NCBI GenBank assembly: GCA_045587445.1
Contig: JAZNCH010000015.1
Location: 1-12,751 of the forward strand
Source of the DNA: RGIG1995 sp045587445
GTDB lineage: Bacteria; Bacillota; Clostridia; Oscillospirales; CAG-272
DNA: 12,751 nucleotides
Reading direction: 5' to 3'
Below, in pieces: positions 7,603 through 12,016 of the stretch. Position 1 is the first letter of the stretch. Every line of letters begins with the position of its first letter. The position numbers and the translations under genes are program-made. A model generated the notes under the pieces. That model saw nothing but the letters and a program-made list of their open reading frames with translations. It was not told where the DNA came from and made no database searches.

Positions 7603-7878
7603 ATGAAATTTTTCAGAGACGGCAATGACCTTTACACGGGGTATGCTCCAGAGGGAGCGGTGGAGATCACTGCAGAGGAATACGCGGAGGTTATGGCAAC
7701 GAGAACCCTGACCCACATCCCACCGCAGGAGGCTCCGGTGCTGTACAGTGAGGACACCCTTTCCGCTATGACCAAGGCAGAATTAGAAGCGATTCTTGCG
7801 GGAATGGGGATTTCTGCAAACATGACCAAGGACAACATGGTGCGGCTGATTTTAGCGGCACAGGGGGTGATCGAATGA
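7603..7878 (+). CDS. Small protein with a C-terminal HeH/LEM-like motif
   Basis: This 91-residue protein has two parts. Residues 1-45 resemble short phage proteins found after tail-fibre genes (FRDGNDLYTGYAPEGAVEIT, then an EEYAEVMATR helix). Residues 55-87 read SAMTKAELEAILAGMG, a turn, then TKDNMVRLILAAQ. The two short helices with a Gly turn fit the HeH/LEM fold, which in phage proteins may bind nucleic acid or other proteins. The ribosome site AGGAGGT (7589-7595) is 7 bases from ATG 7603. The gene sits between tail-tip and holin genes and its stop overlaps the next start (ATGA), so it is expressed with the lysis genes. Its job is unknown; a tail-fibre accessory role is one possibility. 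Confidence 0.6.
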   Translation: MKFFRDGNDLYTGYAPEGAVEITAEEYAEVMATRTLTHIPPQEAPVLYSEDTLSAMTKAELEAILAGMGISANMTKDNMVRLILAAQGVIE

Positions 7879-8066
7879 GTGTCTTTTTTAAAAACCTTGC
7901 ACAACTTTTAAAGGTCAAGACCATCGTGACACTGATGGTGTTGGCAGTGTTTACGGTGCTGGCACTGCGTGGGGACATTGATGCGGACAGCGTGATGTAC
8001 ATCGTGACCACGGTGGTGGCGTTCTATTTCGGCACACAGCATGAGAAAAAGGAGGGAGACAAATGA
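7875..8066 (+). CDS. Holin-like small membrane protein
   Basis: This 63-residue protein has two predicted membrane segments, about residues 15-31 (KTIVTLMVLAVFTVLAL) and 39-53 (SVMYIVTTVVAFYFG), joined by an acidic loop and ending in a charged tail (EKKEGDK). A two-segment small protein directly before the endolysin, overlapping it by ATGA, is the standard holin position. The holin would accumulate in the cytoplasmic membrane and open at a set time to release the endolysin. AGGGGGTGA (about 7862-7870) precedes ATG 7875. Similar small proteins are common in Clostridia phages and often left unnamed, so holin is inferred from context and topology, not a family-specific motif. Confidence 0.65.
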   Translation: MSVFFKNLAQLLKVKTIVTLMVLAVFTVLALRGDIDADSVMYIVTTVVAFYFGTQHEKKEGDK

Positions 8067-9010
8067 GACAGCTACAATGTCTTTTGTATCACAATCCCTG
8101 CTACAAGGCAGGGAGGATCATAAAGCCGACCTACATCGTGGTTCACAGCACGGGAGCGGCGAATACAGCCATCAGCCGATATGTCCAGCCCCACCCGGGA
8201 CAGACCATCGGCATGGCAGAGTATCCCGGTGGAAAGACCTACACCGCCGAGGAAATGATCGCCCTGCTGGGCAAGAATCGGTATGCCAACGATTGGAACC
8301 GTGAGATCCTGGACGGCAAGCGGCTGCAGGTCTGCGTGCATGGGTTCATCGGCAAGCTTGCGGACGGCAGCATTGCCACGGTGCAGACCTTGCCTTGGGG
8401 AATGCGTGCTTGGGGTGTCGGCTCAGGCTGGAAGGGCAGCTTCAATAACAGTGCAATCCAGTTCGAGATCTGCGAGGATGATCACAGCTCGGCTGACTAC
8501 TGCAAGGCAACCTACCGGGAGGCGGTGGAGCTGTGTGCGAAGCTCTGCGAGTTCTACGGCATCTCCACGGAGCATATCGTCAGCCATGCGGAGGCGTACC
8601 GTATGGGCATGGGCAGCAACCACGGCGATCCCGAACACTGGTGGAAGAAGCACGGCTTGACCATGAACGGCTTCCGCTCTGCGGTTGATGCAGAGCTGAA
8701 AAAGCGTGCAGATGCAAAGGAAGCAGAGAGACAAGCGGCGGCAGAAGAAGAAAAGCAAAAAGAAGCGGAGGTATTGAGCATGGAAGAATTTCGCAAAAAC
8801 ATGACCGCCTACCTGAATGAGCTGCAGGACAATGACAGCAGCAAGTGGTCGGAAGATGCCCGTAAGTGGGCTGTGGAGCAAGGAATCATTAACGGCGTAG
8901 GTAACAGTGCCGATGGGAAACCCAACTACGCATGGGAAGCTCCGGTGACCCGTGAGCAGTTGGTCACAATTCTGCACAGATTTGAAAAAATGATCAATGG
9001 AGGCGGTTAA
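8063..9010 (+). CDS. Endolysin: N-acetylmuramoyl-L-alanine amidase with C-terminal SLH-like domain
   Basis: This 315-residue protein would cut the amide bond between N-acetylmuramic acid and L-alanine of peptidoglycan at the end of infection. Residues 20-205 form an Amidase_2-type (zinc) domain: His28 in YIVVHSTG, Glu135 in AIQFEICED, His175 in IVSHAEAYRMG and Asp189 in NHGDPEHWW are the likely zinc ligands or catalytic residues. Residues 206-238 are a charged Ala/Glu/Lys helix acting as linker. Residues 259-309 (KWSEDARKWAVEQGIING, then a TREQLVTILHRF helix) look like one SLH-type wall-binding unit. ATG 8063 follows AAAGGAGGG and overlaps the holin stop. There is no signal peptide, so release depends on the holin. 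The gene is visibly more GC-rich than the tail genes. Confidence 0.9.
   Translation: MRQLQCLLYHNPCYKAGRIIKPTYIVVHSTGAANTAISRYVQPHPGQTIGMAEYPGGKTYTAEEMIALLGKNRYANDWNREILDGKRLQVCVHGFIGKLADGSIATVQTLPWGMRAWGVGSGWKGSFNNSAIQFEICEDDHSSADYCKATYREAVELCAKLCEFYGISTEHIVSHAEAYRMGMGSNHGDPEHWWKKHGLTMNGFRSAVDAELKKRADAKEAERQAAAEEEKQKEAEVLSMEEFRKNMTAYLNELQDNDSSKWSEDARKWAVEQGIINGVGNSADGKPNYAWEAPVTREQLVTILHRFEKMINGGG
8780..9010 (+). CDS. Possible internal product of the endolysin gene: free wall-binding domain
   Basis: Met240, at the end of the charged linker, is preceded by a full ribosome site, GGAGGT (8767-8772), with a 7-base spacer to ATG 8780. Initiation here would give a 76-residue protein made only of a short helix and the SLH-like wall-binding domain. 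Enterococcal Lys170 and the clostridial endolysin CTP1L are known to make such extra binding-domain subunits from an internal start and assemble them with the full-length enzyme. The signal is better than chance because it falls exactly at the domain boundary; whether it is used cannot be seen from sequence. Confidence 0.5.
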   Translation: MEEFRKNMTAYLNELQDNDSSKWSEDARKWAVEQGIINGVGNSADGKPNYAWEAPVTREQLVTILHRFEKMINGGG

Positions 9011-9011
9011 A

Positions 9012-9254
9012 GTGGATTTTCCGCTCGATCACAAAGAGTACATCGTTTTGCAAAATCAGCTTCAAGACCATTTTGACGCTCGATATGTCCAGATTGAGGA
9101 TTGCGAAAAAATAGTCAAAGAAGAAACCAAAAAGATAGACCGCTTGACGGTGGAATTTGCAAAAAGCAATACAAAGCTGAACATCTTGATTGCTATTCTG
9201 TCAGCCATTGCCGTGCCGATTGTCGGAGTGTGTGTCAAATTGCTTTTTGGTTGA
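9012..9254 (+). CDS. XhlA/hemolysin-like coiled-coil membrane protein (lysis accessory)
   Basis: This 80-residue protein has a charged helix (about residues 7-54, heptad-like, with KIVKEETKKIDRLTVEF) and one C-terminal membrane segment (57-79, NILIAILSAIAVPIVGVCVKLLF). That layout is shared by XhlA-type proteins, which lie near holin and endolysin genes and are thought to help membrane disruption or holin function. I prefer GTG 9012 as start because GGAGG (8999-9003) is 8 bases upstream; the ATG at 8997 in the same frame lies inside the endolysin gene without a ribosome site. The last codons overlap the -35 box of the next promoter. A second holin or an unrelated tail-anchored protein is possible. 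Confidence 0.6.
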   Translation: MDFPLDHKEYIVLQNQLQDHFDARYVQIEDCEKIVKEETKKIDRLTVEFAKSNTKLNILIAILSAIAVPIVGVCVKLLFG

Positions 9255-9279
9255 CAAATCCGCTATAATCTGCTAAAAT
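9251..9279 (+). promoter_or_regulatory. Strong vegetative (sigma-A type) promoter
   Basis: TTGACA (9251-9256) and TAAAAT (9274-9279) are separated by 17 bases: a perfect -35 box, optimal spacing and a five-of-six -10 box. Transcription should begin near A9285 or G9287. The -35 box overlaps the TGA stop (9252-9254) of the XhlA-like gene. A TATAAT at 9264-9269 also exists but is only 7 bases from the -35 box. The promoter drives the structured RNA at 9285-9354 and, by read-through, the four genes to 10268. Confidence 0.7.
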
Positions 9280-9284
9280 CTTAA

Positions 9285-9354
9285 ATGAGGGGCGGTGAAC
9301 TGCACACCGTTGGGGATGTTATCATGAAAGCCTCCGGCATCCCCTCCCCTTTTT
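9285..9354 (+). ncRNA. Candidate structured RNA: three-stem leader or small RNA with terminator-like end
   Basis: The transcript expected from the promoter just upstream folds into a compact three-way junction. An outer stem AGGGG (9288-9292) pairs with CCCCT (9346-9350), a hairpin CGGTG (9293-9297) with CACCG (9305-9309), and a stem GGGGATG (9312-9318) with CATCCCC (9338-9344). A TTTTT run (9350-9354) follows, as in an intrinsic terminator. The 19-base loop of the last stem contains CCTCC (9331-9335), complementary to both GGAGG sequences downstream (9366-9370 and 9380-9384, the latter the next gene's ribosome site). It could be a free small RNA of about 70 bases, or a 5' leader controlling the next gene. 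A 31-codon frame (9285-9380) also runs through it and could be leaderless. Confidence 0.5.
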
Positions 9355-9392
9355 ATAAGCAGTACGGAGGAAAAAATTAGGAGGTAAAAACT

Positions 9393-9698
9393 ATGGCAAA
9401 CTGTGAAACCTGCAAGGGCAAGGAAGACCACGCACCCGAAAGCGTACCCTATATCGTGCATGAATCGTCTATGGCAAGGATGGAGCGGCAAACCAAGCGG
9501 CTTTGGATTGCGCTGATTGTAGCAATCATTGCAGCTGTCATTGCTCCCTTGACCGTGCATTTCGGATGGTTGCATTACGAGGCTCAATTTGAAACCTACG
9601 AATATACGCAGGACGGCAAAGGCACCAACATTATCGGCGATGGGAATGATGTAGACAATGGCGCAGAAACTGCGGATCAAGAAGAAGAAAAAGAATAA
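9393..9698 (+). CDS. Small single-span membrane protein, function unknown
   Basis: This 101-residue protein starts with a Cys pair (CETCKGKED), then a positively charged stretch (ARMERQTKRL, residues 28-37), a membrane segment (38-59, WIALIVAIIAAVIAPLTVHFGW), and an acidic tail (Glu/Asp-rich, residues 75-101). The charge pattern predicts the N-terminus inside and the tail outside. I recall similar small proteins as common uncharacterised members of Clostridia phage and mobile regions, but can give no function. AGGAGGT (9379-9385) is 7 bases before ATG 9393, and the gene lies downstream of the structured leader. Its last 41 bases overlap the basic mini-gene at 9658. Confidence 0.7.
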   Translation: MANCETCKGKEDHAPESVPYIVHESSMARMERQTKRLWIALIVAIIAAVIAPLTVHFGWLHYEAQFETYEYTQDGKGTNIIGDGNDVDNGAETADQEEEKE

Positions 9699-9768
9699 TG
9701 CCAAAGGTGTAAAAGTTAGAACTACAAACAAATCTAAAGGCGTAAGAGTAAGAGTAAGACGGAGGTAA
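9658..9768 (+). CDS. Very basic 36-residue mini-protein
   Basis: ATG 9658 opens a 36-codon frame with 10 Lys and 7 Arg, including a five-Lys run and a closing RVRVRRR. It overlaps the acidic tail of the preceding gene in the +1 frame. Without it, 9699-9772 would be an unusually long gap for this operon. Its final Arg codons and stop contain the next gene's ribosome site (CGGAGGT, 9760-9766), a packing typical of coupled genes. The pattern KGVKVRT then KGVRVRV looks like a protein repeat. No convincing ribosome site precedes it. A nucleic-acid-binding or ribosome-associated role is a guess; a chance reading frame through Lys-rich sequence remains possible. Confidence 0.4.
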   Translation: MAQKLRIKKKKKNNAKGVKVRTTNKSKGVRVRVRRR

Positions 9769-9772
9769 CACA

Positions 9773-10078
9773 TTGACTGTATTTGTCGCCCATGCACAAA
9801 CAGAAGATAGCTCTCTCCGTTCACAAAGAATCGTGTTGCAGTTGCAGTTTGAAAATCCAACGCATTGCTTTATCCCTGCCGCTATCGCTTTTGAACATTT
9901 GTACAACGGCGATTTTTCGCAGGATGATATTTTCGACATCGAAGCGGATTTGCTTATGAACTGCGACCAAATGCTGATTGTCAGCGACATTTCGCCCATT
10001 ATGCGGCGGCAAATCGACTATTGCCGAATGGTCGGGATGGAGGTGGTAGACCTTGCGGAAAAGCACCGAAACATATAA
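9773..10078 (+). CDS. Nucleoside 2-deoxyribosyltransferase-like (DUF4406-type) protein
   Basis: This 101-residue protein looks like a compact member of the nucleoside deoxyribosyltransferase-like fold seen in many phage hypothetical proteins. It begins with a short strand (MTVFVAHA), has a central FIPAAIAFEHLYNGDF segment, then DIEADLLMNCDQMLIVSDIS and a helix RRQIDYCRMVGMEVV. The CD-x-M-x-V-x-x-x-x-S pattern and the following helix match the family's ligand site, but where relatives carry the catalytic Glu there is Gln80, so ordinary transferase activity is doubtful. It may bind a nucleotide or base instead. TTG 9773 follows CGGAGGT (9760-9766). The end overlaps the next gene by 26 bases. 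Confidence 0.5.
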   Translation: MTVFVAHAQTEDSSLRSQRIVLQLQFENPTHCFIPAAIAFEHLYNGDFSQDDIFDIEADLLMNCDQMLIVSDISPIMRRQIDYCRMVGMEVVDLAEKHRNI

Positions 10079-10268
10079 TCTGTCAAGGTCTGAACTGCAA
10101 TACCTCATTGACCAGTGGATTTTCAATGAACGGCATCGGCTAATTTTGAGTGACCGGCTATTTAACGGCACGACCTATGAACGGCTGGCAGAGAAATATG
10201 ACCTATCCACCCAGCAGGTCAAGAACATCGTTTACAAGGCGATGGACAGGCTGGAAAAACACCTATAA
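10053..10268 (+). CDS. Sigma-70 region 4-like HTH protein, probable regulator
   Basis: This 71-residue protein is mostly one helix-turn-helix unit. Residues 24-70 (FNERHRLILSDRLFNG, TYERLAEKYDLS, TQQVKNIVYKAMDRLE) have the layout of sigma factor region 4, which binds -35 boxes. Such small proteins often act as late-gene or packaging-region activators in Gram-positive phages (ArpU/RinA-like position and size). TTG 10053 follows GGAGGT (10039-10044) by 8 bases and starts inside the previous gene. It is the last gene before a strong terminator. It lacks region 2, so it cannot be a complete sigma factor. Its target could be the late promoter of this phage, which is not evident in this window. Confidence 0.65.
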   Translation: MRKSTETYNLSRSELQYLIDQWIFNERHRLILSDRLFNGTTYERLAEKYDLSTQQVKNIVYKAMDRLEKHL

Positions 10269-10273
10269 AGAAC

Positions 10274-10303
10274 ACCCTGCCGAAAGGTGGGGTTTTCTTT
10301 TTT
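10274..10303 (+). terminator. Intrinsic terminator ending the 9251-10268 unit
   Basis: A stem of about 8 pairs (two G-T wobbles) closes on a GAAA tetraloop (10282-10285): ACCCTGCC pairs with GGTGGGGT. A T-rich run (10293-10303, interrupted by one C) follows. It begins 5 bases after the stop of the HTH gene. Confidence 0.85.
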
Positions 10304-10365
10304 ATAAAATAGTTATAAAATTTTATGAAAAAGTTGTTGACAAACGCGAATTAATGGTGTATAAT
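10302..10365 (+). promoter_or_regulatory. Full-consensus promoter with AT-rich upstream element
   Basis: TTGACA (10337-10342), a 17-base spacer and TATAAT (10360-10365) make a perfect vegetative promoter. Upstream, TTATAAAAT occurs twice (10302-10310 and 10313-10321), 11 bases apart, about one DNA turn, and ATAAAATTTTAT (10315-10326) is a palindrome. This could be an UP element or a repressor site. It reads into the 76-residue gene at 10411. Strength is predicted to be high and possibly constitutive. Confidence 0.85.
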
Positions 10366-10410
10366 AAAAACAGTTAAGGGAAACACCCCAAATAATAGGA
10401 GGCAAACAAA

Positions 10411-10641
10411 ATGTATAGAGTAAGCTACAAGAACAACGGAACAAACACCATCAACCACAAGGGCGGATTTGCAGACGAGTTTTCCGCAAGAGAGTGGATT
10501 GCACAACTTGGAAATGAAATCACCGCATTAAAGTTGCTGGTATGGGATGAAGAAATTGCTTGTTATTCCACCGTTGAAACTTTCTCCACCAATTATAGAG
10601 GTTGCTCCGCAACATCTTTCTACAAGAGAGTTTACGCATAA
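10411..10641 (+). CDS. Unknown 76-residue protein in its own promoter-terminator cassette
   Basis: I do not recognise this protein with confidence. It has 76 residues, mixed charge, no membrane segment and no signal peptide. The N-terminus reads as a strand (MYRVSYKNN), then GGFADEFSAREWIAQLG as a helix, then strands around TALKLLVWDEEIACYST; this alpha/beta layout resembles many small soluble phage accessory proteins. AGGAGG (10397-10402) is 8 bases before ATG 10411. A perfect consensus promoter lies upstream and a strong terminator directly after, so the gene forms a single transcription unit. That is the structure of a prophage moron, expressed independently of lytic genes. Functions such as superinfection exclusion or an anti-defence role are speculative. 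Confidence 0.75.
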   Translation: MYRVSYKNNGTNTINHKGGFADEFSAREWIAQLGNEITALKLLVWDEEIACYSTVETFSTNYRGCSATSFYKRVYA

Positions 10642-10664
10642 TAAAAACGAAATATATACAAAAC

Positions 10665-10701
10665 CCGCCCTTGCACTTGATTGTGCAAGGCCGGCTTTTT
10701 T
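10665..10701 (+). terminator. Intrinsic terminator of the single-gene cassette
   Basis: CCTTGCAC (10669-10676) pairs perfectly with GTGCAAGG (10683-10690) around loop TTGATT; after one C-C mismatch three more pairs extend the stem. Six Ts follow at 10696-10701. It lies 23 bases after the stop of the 76-residue gene. Confidence 0.9.
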
Positions 10702-10734
10702 GTTATGCTTTCAGCAGAAAAGGGGGGCGTTTTT

Positions 10735-10953
10735 TTGACCATTGAAGAATACATCAAAAGCAAGCCTAAATTTGATTTGATGCCGTTTGTCACGGTTTAC
10801 ACAACCATTATGGAAATGATAAACGATGGCTTTATCGAGCAATCAGCATTTGAGAAAGGCGGTGGCGAAAATGTGGCAATATCACAACCAAAACCCGAAA
10901 GGAAAACTTGTCGGGGATTGTACAGTGCGGGCGATTTCCACAGCAACAGGTAA
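10735..10953 (+). CDS. Small unknown protein overlapping the cysteine-peptidase-like gene
   Basis: TTG 10735 opens a 72-residue frame with a Gly-rich ribosome region, AAAAGGGGGG (10718-10727). The N-terminal half (TIEEYIKSKPKFDLMPFVTV, then a TTIMEMINDGFIE helix) looks like a genuine small helical protein. The C-terminal half is Lys/Arg/Gly-rich and lies in a different frame over the first 83 bases of the next gene, so its end may be less constrained. An in-frame ATG at 10705 has no ribosome site and lies just after the terminator T run. No promoter of its own is apparent between the terminator and the start, so it may depend on read-through. Function is unknown. Confidence 0.55.
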   Translation: MTIEEYIKSKPKFDLMPFVTVYTTIMEMINDGFIEQSAFEKGGGENVAISQPKPERKTCRGLYSAGDFHSNR

Positions 10954-11251
10954 AGGGTGGATGGACACCTACCTTGACTTGTGCTTGTTCGGTCTGCTGA
11001 ACGGCGATATGCCATCCAGTAATGCAATCACAACAGCCTACCTGAAAAACCAAGGCTTCAAAAGACGGACTATCCCGGACGATTGCCCGGATTGCTATTG
11101 CGTGGGCGATTTCTGCAAGGATCATCCGCAAGGCACTTTTGTCATCGGAACTGGCAGCCATCTCACAACCGTAATTGACGGAACTTTATGGGATAGCTGG
11201 GACAGCCGAAACGAAACACCCGTGTACTACTTTGAAAGGAATGAGAAATGA
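10871..11251 (+). CDS. Papain-like cysteine peptidase candidate (phage-associated)
   Basis: This 126-residue protein has an order of conserved-looking residues typical of compact papain-like peptidases: Cys17 in GDCTVRAIS at the start of a helix, His97 in GTGSHLTTVIDG on a strand, and an Asp in WDSWDS (108 or 111). Between them come a helix (MDTYLDLCLFGLLNGDMPS), another (NAITTAYLKNQGF) and a Cys cluster (Cys72, 75, 77, 82) that could bind zinc. I recall similar proteins as frequent uncharacterised members of gut phages. ATG 10871 follows AAAGGCGGTGG (10856-10865); the upstream TTG 10826 has no ribosome site. It overlaps both neighbours and probably acts on a phage or host protein, perhaps one encoded beside it. 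The fold and activity are inferences. Confidence 0.5.
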   Translation: MWQYHNQNPKGKLVGDCTVRAISTATGKGWMDTYLDLCLFGLLNGDMPSSNAITTAYLKNQGFKRRTIPDDCPDCYCVGDFCKDHPQGTFVIGTGSHLTTVIDGTLWDSWDSRNETPVYYFERNEK

Positions 11252-11751
11252 TGTACAACAATCAGCCTTATTATGGCTATCAACCTACCTACTACGGCAC
11301 TAACGGGGCTATGCCCGACAATTTGGCTCAGTTAAGAATGAACCAAGGTCAGGTGCAAAATCCCGTTATGGCGCAACCTACGCTTCCACAGGTGCAAACA
11401 CAGCCAAACAGCGGATTGATTTGGGTGCAGGGTGAAGCTGGTGCAAAATCCTACCTTGTTGCTCCGGGCAATACCGTGATGCTAATGGACAGCGAGGGCG
11501 AGCGTTTCTATATCAAATCAGCCGATGCAAGCGGTATGCCTATGCCGTTACGGATATTTGAGTACAAAGAAACAAATGAAGCGGCCTGTAAGGCTTCCAG
11601 CGGCTCTGTAAGCGGACTTGATAAGTTGGACGATAGATTTGTTACCCGTGAAGAATTTGAGCGCAGAATTGCGTCTATCGGCTCACAATGCAAATGTAAA
11701 GAAAAAGCAAAAAAGAACAATTTGACGGAGGTTGCGGAAGATGGCGAATAA
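11248..11751 (+). CDS. Unknown protein with Tyr/Gln/Pro-rich N-terminus and a small beta domain
   Basis: This 167-residue protein has three parts. Residues 1-54 are low-complexity, rich in Tyr, Gln, Asn and Pro (YYGYQPTYYG), and probably disordered. Residues 55-107 form a compact predicted beta domain (LIWVQGEAGAKSYLVAPG, MLMDSEGERFYIK, LRIFEYKE). Residues 123-143 form a charged helix (LDDRFVTREEFERRIASI) with Cys148 and Cys150 after it. I recall similar proteins in Clostridia phages without any known function. ATG 11248 overlaps the previous stop, with AAAGGA at 11235-11240; ATG 11251 is equally possible. The stop overlaps the next gene by 11 bases. The middle domain could be a multimeric structural or adaptor element, but that is inference. 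Confidence 0.65.
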   Translation: MMYNNQPYYGYQPTYYGTNGAMPDNLAQLRMNQGQVQNPVMAQPTLPQVQTQPNSGLIWVQGEAGAKSYLVAPGNTVMLMDSEGERFYIKSADASGMPMPLRIFEYKETNEAACKASSGSVSGLDKLDDRFVTREEFERRIASIGSQCKCKEKAKKNNLTEVAEDGE

Positions 11752-11959
11752 TCCCTTGTTTAACGCTTTGGTCGGTCAGCAGATGAACCCGATGGCAAGC
11801 CTTGTAGCAGAGGCAAAAAGATTACAGCAAACTTTACAGGGCAACCCGAAAGATGAAGTGCAGAAGATGTTGAACGATGGCAGACTTTCGCAGGCGCAGT
11901 TTAACCAGTATGCACAGATGGCAAACCAAATTATGTCTGCTATGGGCGGTAAACTTTGA
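11741..11959 (+). CDS. Small helical protein, function unknown
   Basis: This 72-residue protein has a helix of small and charged residues (ASLVAEAKRLQQTL), a loop with PKDEVQKMLNDGRLS, and a Gln/Met-rich helix (QFNQYAQMANQIMSAM). The N-terminus (NNPLFNALVGQQMNPM) is hydrophobic but too short for a membrane span. ATG 11741 follows GGAGGT (11727-11732) by 8 bases; the in-frame TTG 11732 overlaps that ribosome site. The gene starts inside its neighbour and the three genes 10871-11959 are clearly co-translated. Its size and composition fit a small scaffolding-like or adaptor protein, but nothing identifies it. Confidence 0.65.
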   Translation: MANNPLFNALVGQQMNPMASLVAEAKRLQQTLQGNPKDEVQKMLNDGRLSQAQFNQYAQMANQIMSAMGGKL

Positions 11960-12016
11960 TATTGAGCCAGTCCGGAATGGCTGAATATAAAATATTTTAA
12001 TAAAGGAGAAATTCCA
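11960..12016 (+). promoter_or_regulatory. Gap with a small hairpin and ribosome site; weak promoter possible
   Basis: The gap contains a stem-loop, AGCCA (11965-11969) pairing with TGGCT (11978-11982) around an 8-base loop, without a following T run, so it is not a convincing terminator. A weak promoter pattern, TTGAGC (11962-11967), 18 bases, TATAAA (11986-11991), overlaps it. AAAGGAG (12002-12008) is the next gene's ribosome site. The change of codon use towards GC-rich codons at 12017 makes separate expression of the last gene plausible. Confidence 0.3.

Noticed and set aside
8041..8660. Alternative + strand frames at 8041-8304 and 8283-8660 inside the endolysin gene
   Set aside because: They overlap a strongly supported amidase in other frames, are rich in Arg/Ser as expected for shifted GC-rich coding, and lack ribosome sites.
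9233..9256. Inverted repeat TGTCAA / TTGACA overlapping the promoter, possible operator
   Set aside because: Only six pairs with a 12-base loop; likely chance, as one arm is simply the -35 box.
9264..9269. TATAAT as the -10 box of the 9251 promoter
   Set aside because: It is only 7 bases from TTGACA. TAAAAT at 9274 has the correct 17-base spacing.
9273..9860. 195-codon minus-strand open frame across 9273-9860
   Set aside because: It runs antisense to three + strand genes and the promoter/RNA region and shows low-complexity hydrophobic runs produced by the complement of Lys/Glu-rich sequence.
10722..10736. G6 and T7 tracts at the ribosome site and start of the 10735 gene, possible phase variation
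   Set aside because: The tracts are short and nothing here shows length variation; only population sequencing could support it.
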